NCBI GenBank assembly: GCA_037179335.1
Contig: JAKZHN010000021.1
Location: 248,001 to 312,000, forward strand
DNA length: 64,000 nucleotides
Direction: 5' to 3'
Origin: Cyclaneusma minus
Lineage: Eukaryota > Ascomycota > Leotiomycetes > Marthamycetales > Marthamycetaceae
The notes beneath the pieces were generated by a model. It ran no database searches. It saw only the letters and a list, made by a program, of their open reading frames with translations, and was not told the DNA's origin. How positions within the stretch are numbered: position 1 is the stretch's first letter; every line of letters begins with the position of its first letter. Positions 11,100-21,750 of the stretch are shown piece by piece. The position numbers were made by a program, and so were the translations under genes.

Positions 11100-12100
11100 G
11101 TCACTGCCCCTGACTGCCGCTCCTATTCTCGCTGTCGCAATGTCGAAGCTCGAGCAAACAGTTTTTATACAGCCCTTATTGATTGGCATAGAGTAAGTCT
11201 TCTCCCACTACCCCAGAACCGGAACACTTGAGTTAACAGTCTTTGTTTCTAAGGCCAGATTGCTGTCGCCATCACCACTCCTGGGCCCTGACAGCCGCCC
11301 TATTCTCGCTTCCGTCAAGGTCAAAGCTCGAGGAACAACTCATACACAGCCCTTATTGATCGGCATAGAGTAGGTCTCCTCCCAGTGCCCCCGAACCGGA
11401 ACACTTAAGTTGACAGTCTTTTCTTCTTAAGGCCCGATCGCTGTCGCTGCCTCTTTCGCTGTCGCTACCTCTGCTCTTGATTCTGAAGTCGGAGCCATGT
11501 AGCAACATCAGCAGCAGCCAGCCACCACCACCACCAACAACTCTTGTCGGCTATTTGGTTGACAACCTGGCCCTCAAGAGCTCCATCTCGCTCCCATCAC
11601 GGGAAGCTCGAGCAACAAAACTACACAAGTTGACCTCCTAACGCTGCGATGTAAGTTGTTCTCACGCCTTTGGTATTGGAATTATGGGATATCATTCTAA
11701 CTTTCACATAGACTCTCGGCCAACCAGCTTCTATAAATCGGTTCGTTGAAGCGTTTGGAGGACATGCGAAAGCGACTCATACTATGGCAAGGAATTGCCT
11801 ACGCGGCCCGTCACTGCCCATGATGGCCACGATTATTCTCGCACCCGTCAAGGTCGAGCACCAAATCCACACACGGCAATTCCTCCTCTCTCTCGCTGTC
11901 CCTGCTTCTTTCGCTGTTGCTATCTCTTCTCCTGGATCTGAAGCCGGAGTAATGTAGCAACGGCAGCAGCCAGCTATCACCGGCACCACCAGGTGACCAA
12001 TCATCGTCGCTTTCCGGCTTGTGCACATCTGCCAGCCATCAAAGCGCCTCCTGTCGGTCTTCTGGTTGACAACCTGGACTACAAGAGCTCGACTGCGTAT
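11100..12100. repeat. Nested segmental duplications downstream of the orphan gene
   Basis: A block with CTATTCTCGC, GTCAAGGTC, CAGCCCTTATTGAT, GGCATAGAGTA and CCGGAACACTT appears at about 11118-11270 and again at about 11294-11440 (offset about 177 bp). Part of it recurs at about 11826. A second block (CTGTCGCTNCCTCTTTCGCTGT, ATGTAGCAAC, GGTTGACAACCTGG, CAAGAGCTC) occurs at about 11448-11600 and about 11887-12090. Copies are diverged and non-coding. Confidence 0.65.
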
Positions 12101-12176
12101 CCATGAGTATCTGGATTCAGTCCGCCAGCAACTCCAAATTTGCTCGGCATCACCAACCACACGACAGAATTTGGGT

Positions 12177-12660
12177 AAGCCTCGTCCGGCCCCCCTGTCG
12201 TCGTCGACAACCCAACTGCGTTCTCTTGTCCAGATCCAGTCCCCACAAACACGACAAGTGGCAAGCCTCGTCTGGGGCACCACCTGTCGTCGTCGACAAC
12301 TCGACTGAAGATCTCCGGATCCTGTCCCCAAGCTACTTCAGAGCTTGTTCCGGTTGTTCGGTAGCCATTGGCGACCACAACAACTCAAGACCACAACCAC
12401 AAAAGGTGGCAAGCCTCATCTGGGGCACCACCTTTCCTCGTCGTCGACGAGTTGACTGTGTTCCCTCGTCCGGATCCAGTCAACACAACCACGACAGATG
12501 GTAAGCCACGTTTGGCCCCACCTATCGCCGTCGACAACTCGATTGCGATCCCTGGTCCGGATCCAATCCCTCCAACCACGACATGTGGCAAGCCACGTCC
12601 GCCCCACCTGTCGTCGTCGACATCTTGACTGCGACCCTCCTAATCCAGTCTCGAAGCTAC
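12177..12660. repeat. 86-92 bp tandem repeat
   Basis: Units begin with AAGCC(T/A)CGTC at 12177, 12263, 12411, 12503 and 12590. Spacing is 86, 148, 92 and 87 bp. Each carries CACCTGTCGTCGTCGAC, AACTCGACTG, GGTCCGGATCCAGTC or variants, and a CCACGAC block. The 148-bp interval holds an inserted stretch. Open frames through this array on both strands are by-products of the repeat. Confidence 0.8.
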
Positions 12661-12719
12661 TCCAGAGCTTGTTCGGCAGCTATCAGCGCCAACAACTACT
12701 CACAGCATGATCGACGGAA

Positions 12720-12985
12720 CTGGGCAAGTTCAACGGTCGATCCACCCACAACTCACTGGTTTTCACCTCAGAATCCAGTCCTCACAACATCAATGGCAGA
12801 ACCTGGCAAGTTCACCTGTTGATCTACTCACAACTCACTGGTTTCCACATCTGGATCCAGTCCTCAATCGGCAGCCATCGGCGCCCACAACCACTCAATA
12901 CATCAACGACAGAACCTGGCAAGTTCGACTGTTGATCTATCCACAACTCCCTGGTTTCCACATCATCTGGATCCAGTCCTCACAT
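12720..12985. repeat. 82-113 bp tandem repeat, three copies
   Basis: Copies start at about 12722, 12804 and 12917 with GGCAAGTTC, then GTTGATCTA, CACAACTCACTGGTTTCCAC, and ATCTGGATCCAGTCCTCA. The second copy has about 30 extra bases (CGGCAGCCATCGGCGCCCAC). It follows directly on the 86-92 bp array and shares the ATCCAGTC element with it. Confidence 0.75.
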
Positions 12986-12989
12986 TCAT

Positions 12990-13839
12990 AACAGCAAGCC
13001 CGCAGCGGCAAGCACGGTAATTAACACTCACTCAAAATATCTACACAGAATCCCAAAGCTAACAATGGCACACAGCGATTAGCGGCCACACAAAACATCC
13101 ACTCACAACTTTGAAGCTGGCAACTTCCACTCACAACATCTACTCACAACACTCACAACAACTTCCAGTCGGCACGGGATATCAAGATCATCGATCGGGG
13201 TGTGCCGGAAACGCTCTTTCAACTTCCGCAGCCTGTGTTCTGCTGAGCAGCCCGTGGTCTGCTAGGATTTGCAGCTCGTGTTCTGCGCTCCTGCACTCTT
13301 TTCCCTCAGAAGGTCATTCAATAGCCTCGGGGTTTTTAACGAGGCAGTGGGTTTTGGCTTTGGGTTTTGACTTGGGTCGGTGTTTGGATTTTTGGGTTTT
13401 TGGTGCGGATTTCTAGAAATACTACTAGAGTTCCAGACCACACTTGATCTTTGTGACTATGCTTTGTGAAATTTGTGGCTTGTTGTGATGTGTATGAAGT
13501 GATTGTGAATATTCTGAGGGATTGCAAAACTAACAAATCAGTGAGAACGTGTCAAGTCACAAGAGACCCTCATATCAGAATACTTCGAATTGTCAAGGAT
13601 ACTCTGCGTTGTTGAAACACCCCAATTCATTGAGAGCAATTCGATTCATCAGAGACCGGAACCAAGTAGACCGATTGCCTGGCGTCGCTCGGACACACAA
13701 AGCTCAAAGTAAAGAAACAAGAAGATAAGTACATCAAATAATAAACCCCCTTCCTCCACACGGCAAGGGCCATGCCAGGTTCGTCTTCTGTTTCTCATAC
13801 GTCGTGTCATCATATGCGGAATGGTTGTGTGGTGGAGAA
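12990..13839. other. Repeat-flanked intergenic region, no gene
   Basis: The stretch has CACTCACAAC-type short repeats (13090-13160) and three CCTGTGTTCTGC-like repeats (13225-13290). A few isolated units like GAAGTGATTGTGAATATTC lie at about 13497-13520. It ends in the 3' flank of the GH16 gene. No frame here is supported. Confidence 0.55.
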
Positions 13840-15447
13840 CTAGGATAGTAGCTTGGATAATAAATTTGATGAGGGCTTCGTTGCGGATGACTTGGAGGTC
13901 GATATCGCTTTTATGTTGCCCTGAGTTGCGGAGGGCTTGCTGGTTGTTGTTGATGTGGGCTTGCTTGTTGATGAAGTAGGCTTGTTGGTGGACTTGCTGC
14001 TTGAGGTGCTTGTTTTGAGTTTTGTGCCGGTGGTGCTTGATTTGGTGATCGTCGTCATGCTTGGTGATCGGGTGCTTGTAGTGCTGTAGCTGGCTTTTGC
14101 GGTTGTGGTCTTGCTGGAAGATTTGGTGCTGGAGGTGCTAGAAGATTTGATGTTGGAACTAGCTTTTGTGGTTGTGGTGAAGCTGGAAGATCTGGTGCTA
14201 GAGGTGCTGGAAGATTTGATGCTGGAGCTACTGGGAATGCTGGAGCTGGATTTCGTAACTGTGATGTGAGTCGTGGTCGTCGTCTTGACCGTGGTCGTGA
14301 TAGTTGTTGTGCTAGGGAGAGAAGAGCTTGTTGTGTTGGGTTGCTGGTACACCTTGACCGAGTTGACTAGCCAGTAGGCATTCTGGAAAGCGGACGGATT
14401 GGCTGCGACATAGGATCCGCAGGTCGGATATTTCTTGGCGTCGTAGCAGCTGGTCTGCTTCCAGAAGTAGTCATTACCGGCGTAATCTCCGCAGAAGGTC
14501 GTGTCAAAGACGATCTGGTGTTGCTGGAAGTAGCTATCGATGTTGCAAGAGAGTGTTCCGTTGAAAGAGGGCGTTCCCCAGCTGGATGGGTTAGGATTTC
14601 CGCTGGTGATGTCGCTGGGGATGGAGGCACGGGGCCACTGCCAGATGTAGATGTGCGAAGAAGTCCATTCCATGGCATCTATGAAATTCGTGTAAGCTAC
14701 CTTGTTGAGGTGCCGGGATAGGGGTCGGAGGGACATACAGACACCGCCCTTGGCGTTGTTGAAACCATCTCCCCACGATGTCGAAGCACTGTTCTGAGCA
14801 GAGCATCCTGCGCCTGAGCTTTGGCCATTTGCAGTACTGAAAGTGTCACAATCGAAGCTGTTTTGTGTGGCTGTCTGACTGTTGCCAGTTACAGTGCAGC
14901 CTTTTGCCGTGTGTAGTGTTTCCAAGTTGACCTGCTGCTGGTTGACGTTTTCAATAATGTCGATCTCGCCCGAGTTTGGCCAGTTGGGCCCCACGGTCCA
15001 GAAAGCAGGCCATATACCACAGCTTGGAGCTGGCATATGGGCGATATCCGCAACGAAAAGACCATGGGTATAGGCATTGTTGCTAGTGAGACGAACGCTG
15101 TCCCTCCCGCGCACATTAGTGCCGGTCAAGTTGGTTTTGTAATCAACCCCCATATAGTTCTGGCCTGTCTTGGGGCTGAATGCAATCAGTCCTTCGTTGG
15201 CGGCCGTGGATTGGGAAACGTAATTCACGTATCCATGGGTTGGATCATTATCCTGTAGTCATTAGAATTGCTCAGTCCGAATATTCTTTTGTGAAAGGCT
15301 TACGGTAGAGAACTGCCACATATTGAAGAAGTTGGATCCCGCATAGGTGTCTTGAATTGTATATGCTGATGCCGCATTGGCACCAGAAACAGCAGAAAGG
15401 ATAGCGAGAGAGACAGCTCCAACGGAGCAATATAACGAAAGAGCCAT
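13840..15447 (-). CDS. Secreted GH16 endo-beta-1,3(4)-glucanase with Ser/Thr-rich tail
   Basis: Two exons, 15304-15447 and 13840-15252, give 518 residues in phase 0. The ATG at 15447 starts a clear signal peptide (MALSLYCSVGAVSLAILSAV, cleavage near ANA-AS at about 26). The catalytic domain covers about 28-340 with the family 16 signature SGEIDIIENVN. The nucleophile is Glu144, the assisting residue Asp146 and the acid/base Glu149. It also has GIWPAFWTVGPNWP and a ThrSerTrpGlyAsp loop. This layout is that of fungal laminarinase/mixed-linkage glucanases, which hydrolyse beta-1,3/1,4-glucans. Residues from about 345 on are Ser/Thr/Lys repeats (TKSSS, TTTTK), probably O-glycosylated. I see no convincing GPI signal or cellulose-binding domain. 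Confidence 0.92.
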
Positions 15448-15541
15448 AACGAATATTGGCTTAGGGAAAAGCAGTGAACAGCACGAAGCAGTACGAAGAG
15501 CGATACAACAAGAAACCTCAAGTGACAGAGACGAGGCTTCT

Positions 15542-15551
15542 TGTATATATG
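15542..15551 (-). promoter_or_regulatory. TATA-like box of the GH16 gene
   Basis: The minus strand reads CATATATACAAG about 95-105 bp before the ATG at 15447. The position and sequence fit a TATA box for a strongly induced secreted enzyme. It is recognised by sequence only. Confidence 0.5.
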
Positions 15552-16742
15552 ACATTCTGACTCTAGAGAGAATCAACTTGCCTTCAGGTTGTTAGCTGAG
15601 CATCTCGCCTCGATCGCATAGGAGCCCCCGAACGCCATGAGCGCCACCGCCAGCCAAGTCCCAAGAAGTGAGCTGAGCTCTTTTCCTACTTTGAAGCTTC
15701 TAGCCTCGGTCACGACTCAAAAGTCGCAGTATATACACCAACTTGCCCACACTTGTGGCGCGAGGAATATGAGGAGTTCCGGGGTGAAGAAGCCACCAGC
15801 AATCAAGATACCTAGACAAAATTCAAGCCCGAGAGCTGGAACGCCATGGTGTGCGGTTCAAGGTGAGGCTGAGGGAAAAGCAACAGCTGTCCATGCATCC
15901 TGTCACTGACAGGCACATTTCGGGTACTGCGTATGGACATGTCTAAGAGCCCGCGAAATGGGAGATTGGCGGCTTTCATGGTGTTGCGGAGAGAGAGACA
16001 GTCGTAGGGACAAGAGACAGTCAACCTGCCAGGGACCTTCAGCCCGAGGATCTGGCACCTAGAGAGATATGATGGCGGCGGTTGCGAACGCCAACCTCCC
16101 GCACTTGCATCTGGACCCGTCTCTAGAAGCCGATTCCCTGGTAACACTAGAGTAAGGTACCAGAGGGAGGGAACGGAGTGGAATTTCCGTAGATGTAACA
16201 CTCCTAGTCTGATCCAGCCTCCAGGAAATCAAGAATGTGGTGCTGGGTTCGATGTCTCCGGAAGTAAGGGAGGACGGGCGAGCCTCGCGAGCCTCGATGG
16301 TGCGATGCGCGAACTTGCTGACTGGATCCAGCCTGTCAGATCGTTAGCACAGGGTGTTCCTCGCTCGCGCTGCCTGGGAATTTTGTGAAGTGACTGGATA
16401 CTTCGTGTTTGCTCAACCATAAAGATTGGGGTTCAGCGCCACTGTTGAAAAAGCGCGGCCTTTAGGATTGGGGTCTGTGGGGACTCAGGACTGGACTCAG
16501 CGCGAAGTTCTGTAGGAGTGCGCAACAGAACAGCTTAAGGGGCGTGAGAATATCACGGCCGGCGCCGAGTCCGACAGCTGTGGGCCGATAAGGAGCTGTT
16601 ATCGTGAAGCTATTGACAAAAAACACCACGAACAACCCCATCTCGCAGCTTCTTAAACAGCCTCAAAATCCTCTGTTCGTCAAATGTAGCTCACCAATTC
16701 CAGATTGCCCTGTCACTCTCTCCAATACTCCCCCCATCCACA
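15552..16742. other. Intergenic between divergent GH16 and deaminase genes
   Basis: No frame here has a recognisable domain. The segment at about 15620-16440 contains a CGAGCCTCGCGAGCCTCG direct repeat near 16280. The final 100 bp before 16743 is C-rich (CTCTCCAATACTCCCCCC) and likely the deaminase leader. Confidence 0.55.
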
Positions 16743-17324
16743 ATGACCTCCCAACTCACCTCCTCCGCCGCCGAGTCCCTCCAACCCTCCCTCTTCCCAC
16801 CCCGCACCACCCCCACGCCCTCCCAGGTCGAACACGGCATCCAAACCTGCCTCACCATCCAACGCCGCGCTGTGCAACACGGCAAGCGTCCCTTCGCAGC
16901 CTGTCTCATCGCTCCCGACAACGAAACCGTCCTGCTCCAACACCAATCCATCGACCAAGTAAACCACGCCGAGTCTTCGCTCGCGCGGCTCGCCTACTCG
17001 CACTACAGCAAAGAATGTCTCTGGCAATGCACACTATACAGTACATGGGAACCATGTGGCATGTGTTCGGCAACTATCTACTGGGCGCATATTGGACGTG
17101 TGGTCTTTGCGGCTAGTAATGAGCAGTTGGCTGAGTTGACGGGCGTGGGGAATAAGGAGAATTTTACGATGAAGTGGGGGTGTAGAGAGATTTTGGGAGG
17201 GGGGCAGAAGGATGTGGAGGTTTTTGGACCGGTGGAAGGGCTGGACAAGGTCGTCGTGGAGAGCGCTGCGGAATATTGGAAGAAGACGATGGAGGAGAGT
17301 AATGCGGAGAGCACGGGGCATTGA
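16743..17324 (+). CDS. Zinc-dependent CMP/dCMP-type nucleoside or nucleobase deaminase
   Basis: Single exon, 193 residues. The ATG at 16743 follows a CA-rich leader. The zinc site is complete: NHAESS gives His75 (zinc) and Glu77 (proton shuttle), and EPCGMC gives Cys105 and Cys108 (zinc). Other signatures are GKRPFAACLIAPDNE upstream and GRVVFAASNEQLAEL downstream, as in the guanine deaminase/cytosine deaminase/TadA superfamily. The protein should hydrolytically deaminate a base or nucleoside in nucleotide salvage. The substrate is not decidable from the motifs. Nothing suggests targeting to an organelle. It ends 154 bp from the convergent GT32 gene. Confidence 0.88.
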   Translation: MTSQLTSSAAESLQPSLFPPRTTPTPSQVEHGIQTCLTIQRRAVQHGKRPFAACLIAPDNETVLLQHQSIDQVNHAESSLARLAYSHYSKECLWQCTLYSTWEPCGMCSATIYWAHIGRVVFAASNEQLAELTGVGNKENFTMKWGCREILGGGQKDVEVFGPVEGLDKVVVESAAEYWKKTMEESNAESTGH

Positions 17325-17478
17325 GGATGTTGATATATGTCGATATATATTTAGAAGAATTGGGGGTATATTATGAACTCAAAAGGTACCGACACCTAGT
17401 ATACGTTCCCCCTACACGTTGCTTGTGCTCCATTCATTATGGCATCTTTGACTTTCTAGTTGAGGCCCTGATCTCCCA

Positions 17479-19117
17479 TCACCTCTTTTCACCCCCTTTT
17501 CCATTCTTCCAGCTCCCAGCATATTGATGCTCCACCAAAATCGGTCCCTGATCTTTAGGATACTGATACTGCAATGCGGCAAAAGCGGCTGGAGGCAACA
17601 CCAACACGTCTCCTAGCAGTTTGGGCTTACGCACGCCCTCGATGTCGGCATAGCTGATGTTTCTGCCCTCAGTCTTTGACAAACTCTCAAGAATACCGAC
17701 TGTCATGGCTTGCGGTCCGCTTGTGTCGACCACGTCTGGAATCATCGACATCTTCAACTTATCCGTTGTGACATTGTGCGCCTCGGCTACCATCTGCACA
17801 TCTTCCATGATCTGCGGAACATTAGCTTTGTCTCTTCACTGCCGTGAAAGGAGAGTCGATTTCCCTCCCCGGAAGTCTCAAGATCAAGTGGAAGAAACGT
17901 TGTGCAGGAGTGCTGGGGGAATAACTTACATAGTCGATAACATTCGCGAAATGAACAAGCCCAGGTTTCGCCATAACTGTCCAAGAAGCAAATTGCCACC
18001 CATCGAACTCAATCCCGACAACTGCATTTGTTCTGTCCTTGTACTCCGTCGGTATCCACTTCTCGATTGCTCGCTCACAAGCCACGTCCAAATCACTCCA
18101 AAGCCCTCCATCCGCATACAAAATCAGCTGCCTCAAGAAATCAGCTTTGACGATCGGAACCGTCAGATTCGTGTACAGCTCCACGATGTCCTGCCGGTGC
18201 GAGTAACGATCACGCACATACGCATCGCCGCTAGCATCGGAGAGAATCTCATGTCGATAATCGGGGTTATGATCTAGCCATTGGTTGATCAGATCAACAG
18301 CGTTGTTGTCCAGACCGCGTGGACCAGTCTTCTGCCATATCTTTTTCGGGAAGTCGAGTTTGTATAGTGCTTCTTTGCTTTGTACTGATACGGGACGATG
18401 GTTGCCGGTGGTGGCACTCGGAGCCTCTACGAGCGGGTCTGTTGATTTGGGGTTTTCGTCGATGATTATCTCGAGTTCTTCGTGGGTGACTTCTCCGTGT
18501 GTGGATGAAAGTGTGGCGACGATCTCGCTGGCAAGTGCATCGCCGAAAGGATTCAACTTTGGCTTCTTGCTTGTCTCGTCAGGCTTCTCGGCATTATCGA
18601 GAGGTTTTGGTTTTGGTTTTGGTTTCGGTTTCTCGTTACCTTCTTTGACGGCATTACCGGGAGGTTTTGGTTTTGGCTTTTCGTTGCTCAACTTGCTTTC
18701 CTTGATGTACTTCTCGATGGACTTCTCGACATCGATGAAGAAATTCGTCTTTGGTTTCTCCTTGCTTTCCTCAATGGGTTTCTCGATATCGCCGGGAGGA
18801 TCCGCCTCTGCCTTCTCCTTGCCATCTTCGATGGAATTTGTACCATCGCCTACAATGATTGACTCTGGTTCCTCCTCTGTCTCCTCAACGTGCTCCTCCG
18901 ACGTAACAAGTTCCACGCCCTCAGAGTCCGAGGAGCAACTTCCATCAGCGCGCGACGAATCCTCACAATCCGTCAAGTCATGATTCTTTAAATGATTGTC
19001 CAAGAAAGATTTCCCCGGCAGCAAATCCGGGTAGTAGAAACCCCTCCAACAGAAAATCAGACTCAACAGTACTAAGGCGACAATAATAGCAGGCGACAGT
19101 GACTTTCTCGCCAACAT
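17479..19117 (-). CDS. GT32 (Och1-like) type II membrane glycosyltransferase
   Basis: Two exons, 17930-19117 and 17479-17811, give 506 residues. The intron (118 bp) begins GTAAGT and ends GTTCCGCAG. Residues 9-25 form a signal anchor. Residues 50-250 are a long acidic then Lys/Pro-rich stem with runs such as EKPKPKPKPKP. The catalytic domain starts at FPKKIWQKTG, with NPDYRHEILSD, and the family 32 core PIVKADFLRQLILYADGG followed by LWSDLDV. The DxD metal and nucleotide-sugar site is Asp342-Asp344. Och1-type enzymes transfer mannose from GDP-mannose in the Golgi. The exact linkage is unknown here. The unusually long charged stem is the notable feature. Confidence 0.9.
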
Positions 19118-20022
19118 GGTAACGACCGTCGTGGACTACATCCAGTCACTGGAAATCGAGGAACAGTCGAGACAGACCTACTGCGGCTGGGAGAGCATCT
19201 CGGCTCATATATGATATTGCGAACACAAGAAATATGGAGATACATGTACGAAGATCAACTACGAAGTCTGGGGTCCCTAGTACTGTCTTGGTAAGGGGGT
19301 GGTGAGATTGGGATGCTCAGCCACGGAGAGGAATGTACTCTAAACCGCAAGGACCTACCAAGAATTCCGTACTGTTCTAGACAAGCTGACTATGTTCGGG
19401 GTACAGAACGGCTTTCGAGTTTACAGCTTCATTGTCAGGTGCCAGGCTGGCATCGAGTTCTGTGTCACATCAAAGACGATATTTAACTCAACGGGCGGGA
19501 AGGGCCTTCGACAACCTTAACCTAACATCGCAGTCCAAGAGTTCAAGACCGCTTGGTATATCAGGGGTCATACAGTAGCCGAATCTGGGGTTCCATAAAT
19601 AAACCAAGGATGATAGTTGTCCAGATGTCGGATGTCGGAATGCTGCCATTTTGAGTTATGCGCGGCGCGGCGATGAGATTCGGAAGCGCAAAACCAGATG
19701 AGGAATTCTGAATCGTCAGCTCAAACAAGGAGGTTTTTGGCAAACAACAACGATGTCTCGAATCGATTATCGCATTCTCGATCCCTTACCTGGCAACCGG
19801 AACGTCGCGTCGGTAAAAGCACGTGTTATTTAGGTATGATCTAGATCATTCCCGGTTCGGCGTTAGCTGGCGACCACACTTACTCGACAAACGAACATCT
19901 CCACCACGATGTCTTAATAGAGTTTGCGCCCCTGCGGCCCCTCAAATGAAACCTCCGAGTTCGGATATCAAGACGACCAGGATAACGTCATCTGGACAAG
20001 CATCGATCAGCTGAAGCTCAAG
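19118..20022. other. Intergenic promoter region of GT32 and the AP-endonuclease gene
   Basis: Divergent promoter space of about 0.9 kb. No domain-bearing frame is present. Short ATG-started frames at 19912 and 19946 end quickly and would act as upstream ORFs if they lie in the nuclease leader. Confidence 0.5.
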
Positions 20023-21119
20023 ATGTCGCCTTCCTCCGCCAAGAAGCGACGCAGAGGCAACGACCAGTCAGCCCCCCTCCACTGCGCCGGAAATGCGCAC
20101 CAGAGTCCAGGCCCAAAGAATCCACAAAATCCAATCAGCTGCGTGTCTTCTTCTGGAATGTGAATGGAGTCTCTGCGTTTCTTCAAAAATCCATCACCTC
20201 GTTCTTCAGCCAGGATGAAGCGAGCGACAGCACGGCGCCACCCACATCATCTCTGTTGAGAGGCTTTCTCAAACGCCATGCTTGGCCCGAACTACTCTGT
20301 CTACAGGAAGTGAAAATAAATCCCAGAGATGAAGCGACGAAGAGAGCGTTGGAAAAAGCAGCCAGTATAAGCGATAAAGCGAACGACGATGGTCCGAATT
20401 ACAGCATCCATTTCTGCTTGCCCAGAGACAAGTACAATGCCGAAGGCTTCGGCGGAAAAGTCTACGGAGTCGCCACGTTGATCAGCGACAACATCCTGAG
20501 TCAAGTGGATGAAGTGAGGGAAGTCGAGTGGGATCTCGAAGGACGAGTGCTCATCACCGTACTCAGAAATAAGCTAGTCATTATCAACGGCTACTGGGTG
20601 AATGGCACCGAAAACCCCTATCGTGATCCCTCCACAGGCCAAGTTTCCGGAACACGCCATCATCGCAAACGAGTCTTCCACCAACTCATGCTTGAGGAAT
20701 CGCTCAAGTACGAGAAGCAAGGTTATCATGTTATCCTCGCTGGCGACATGAATATCGCGAGAACTCCTTTGGATGGCTATCCGGGAATCAGGCTGGGCCA
20801 AGAGCATGTGAAAAATCGTTATGATTTCAATGAAAGGTTTTTCGATGGCGAGATGGGTATGAGGGCGATTGATACTTTCAGACACATCCATGGTGATAAG
20901 CGGAAGTACTCCTATCATCCGAGAGGTATTGAATGGGGCTCTAGCTGCGATCGCGTAGATTTGATCATGGTTTCTCGGGCTCTCTGCGATCTTCCGGGAG
21001 CTTTGGTCGATGCGGATATTCTTGACAATCCGAAGGATAGGGGACATAGCGACCATGTGCCGCTGTTTGCTTCATTTGATACTGGCGTATTGAAACGACA
21101 GGATCCCCCTAAAGGCTAA
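20023..21119 (+). CDS. Exonuclease III/APE1-type AP endonuclease, apparent 1-nt frameshift near the N-terminus
   Basis: The catalytic frame is open from 19986 to TAA-containing 21117-21119 but has no ATG before the catalytic core. The first core motif is LRVFFWNVNGVSAF, then LCLQEVK (metal-binding Glu), ILAGDMNIARTPLDG, SSCDRVDLIMVS and RGHSDHVPLF (catalytic Asp-His). All are hallmarks of the exonuclease III family, which cuts DNA at abasic sites in base excision repair. A good start, ATG 20023 with nuclear-signal-like SAKKRRR, lies in another frame. The two frames join naturally if one base is missing in the C6 run at 20072-20077. This is either an assembly/sequencing error, a disabling mutation, or an undetected splice. 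The expected length with a repaired frame is about 365 residues. Confidence 0.82.
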
Positions 21120-21394
21120 CAGTAGTGGCAAATTGGGAGAGACGAATTTGAGTCCATTTGCTTTGCTCTCGGTACTGAGGCGTCGACATTCGGAACCTCC
21201 CTCGTGCTGGAATTGCTTCTGCGTGCAAGAATAAGATAGCTTCTCTCTCTAATTCCCGAATCTTTTAAATAATAAGTGCAAGACGGTGAAAGGCCTTTCA
21301 TTTCCGTATGGCAGCAAACTCGACACCACAGCCCCTTCTTGATTCCAGATTCTTCACTCGACGCCAGATAAATCTCTTGATTCCAGCGTCATCT

Positions 21395-21750
21395 CTCGAT
21401 TCTCATTTTGGTCTTTCCCAATTACTTGGTTTTCTCTCAATCACTCAGGTTTTCTTTGATTACCGGGACTTATCTCAGCTACCGAGACCTTTTTCTGTTT
21501 TCAAGTACCTGGATACCCTCAATGACCTGAATGGATCTCAGTTTCTGAGATGCTTCACAAGTCCTGAATGTTTCCCAATCCCCTCAATGTTTCCTAAGTC
21601 CATGAATGTTTCTCAGGCCCATGAATGTTTCTCAGGCCCTTGAATGATTCTCAATTCCTTAAACGTTTCTCAATTACCAGGATTTGTTTCAATTACTTGG
21701 GATTTCTTCAGTTATTTGGATTTCTCCCAGTCACCTGAACTTCAAAAGCA
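21395..21750. repeat. Array D of the dispersed repeat, between convergent genes
   Basis: About fifteen degenerate 20-21 bp units in the orientation TTTCTCAATTACTTGGGAT. Examples are TTTCCCAATTACTTGG, TTTCTCAATCACTCAGG, TCAGGCCCATGAATGTTTC (two near-perfect copies at about 21605-21645), TTTCTCAATTACCAGG and TTCAATTACTTGGGATTTC. The array lies between the ends of the AP endonuclease and the alpha/beta hydrolase and touches the last codons of the hydrolase. Confidence 0.75.

Noticed and set aside
11777..12504. Overlapping frames of 70-184 codons on both strands
   Set aside because: They lie in the 86-92 bp tandem array. The similar frames on both strands come from the repeat, with no recognisable domain.
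18285..18983. 232-codon plus-strand frame rich in Gly, Phe and Ser
   Set aside because: It is antisense to the Lys/Pro/Glu-rich stem of the GT32 gene and arises from that repeat.
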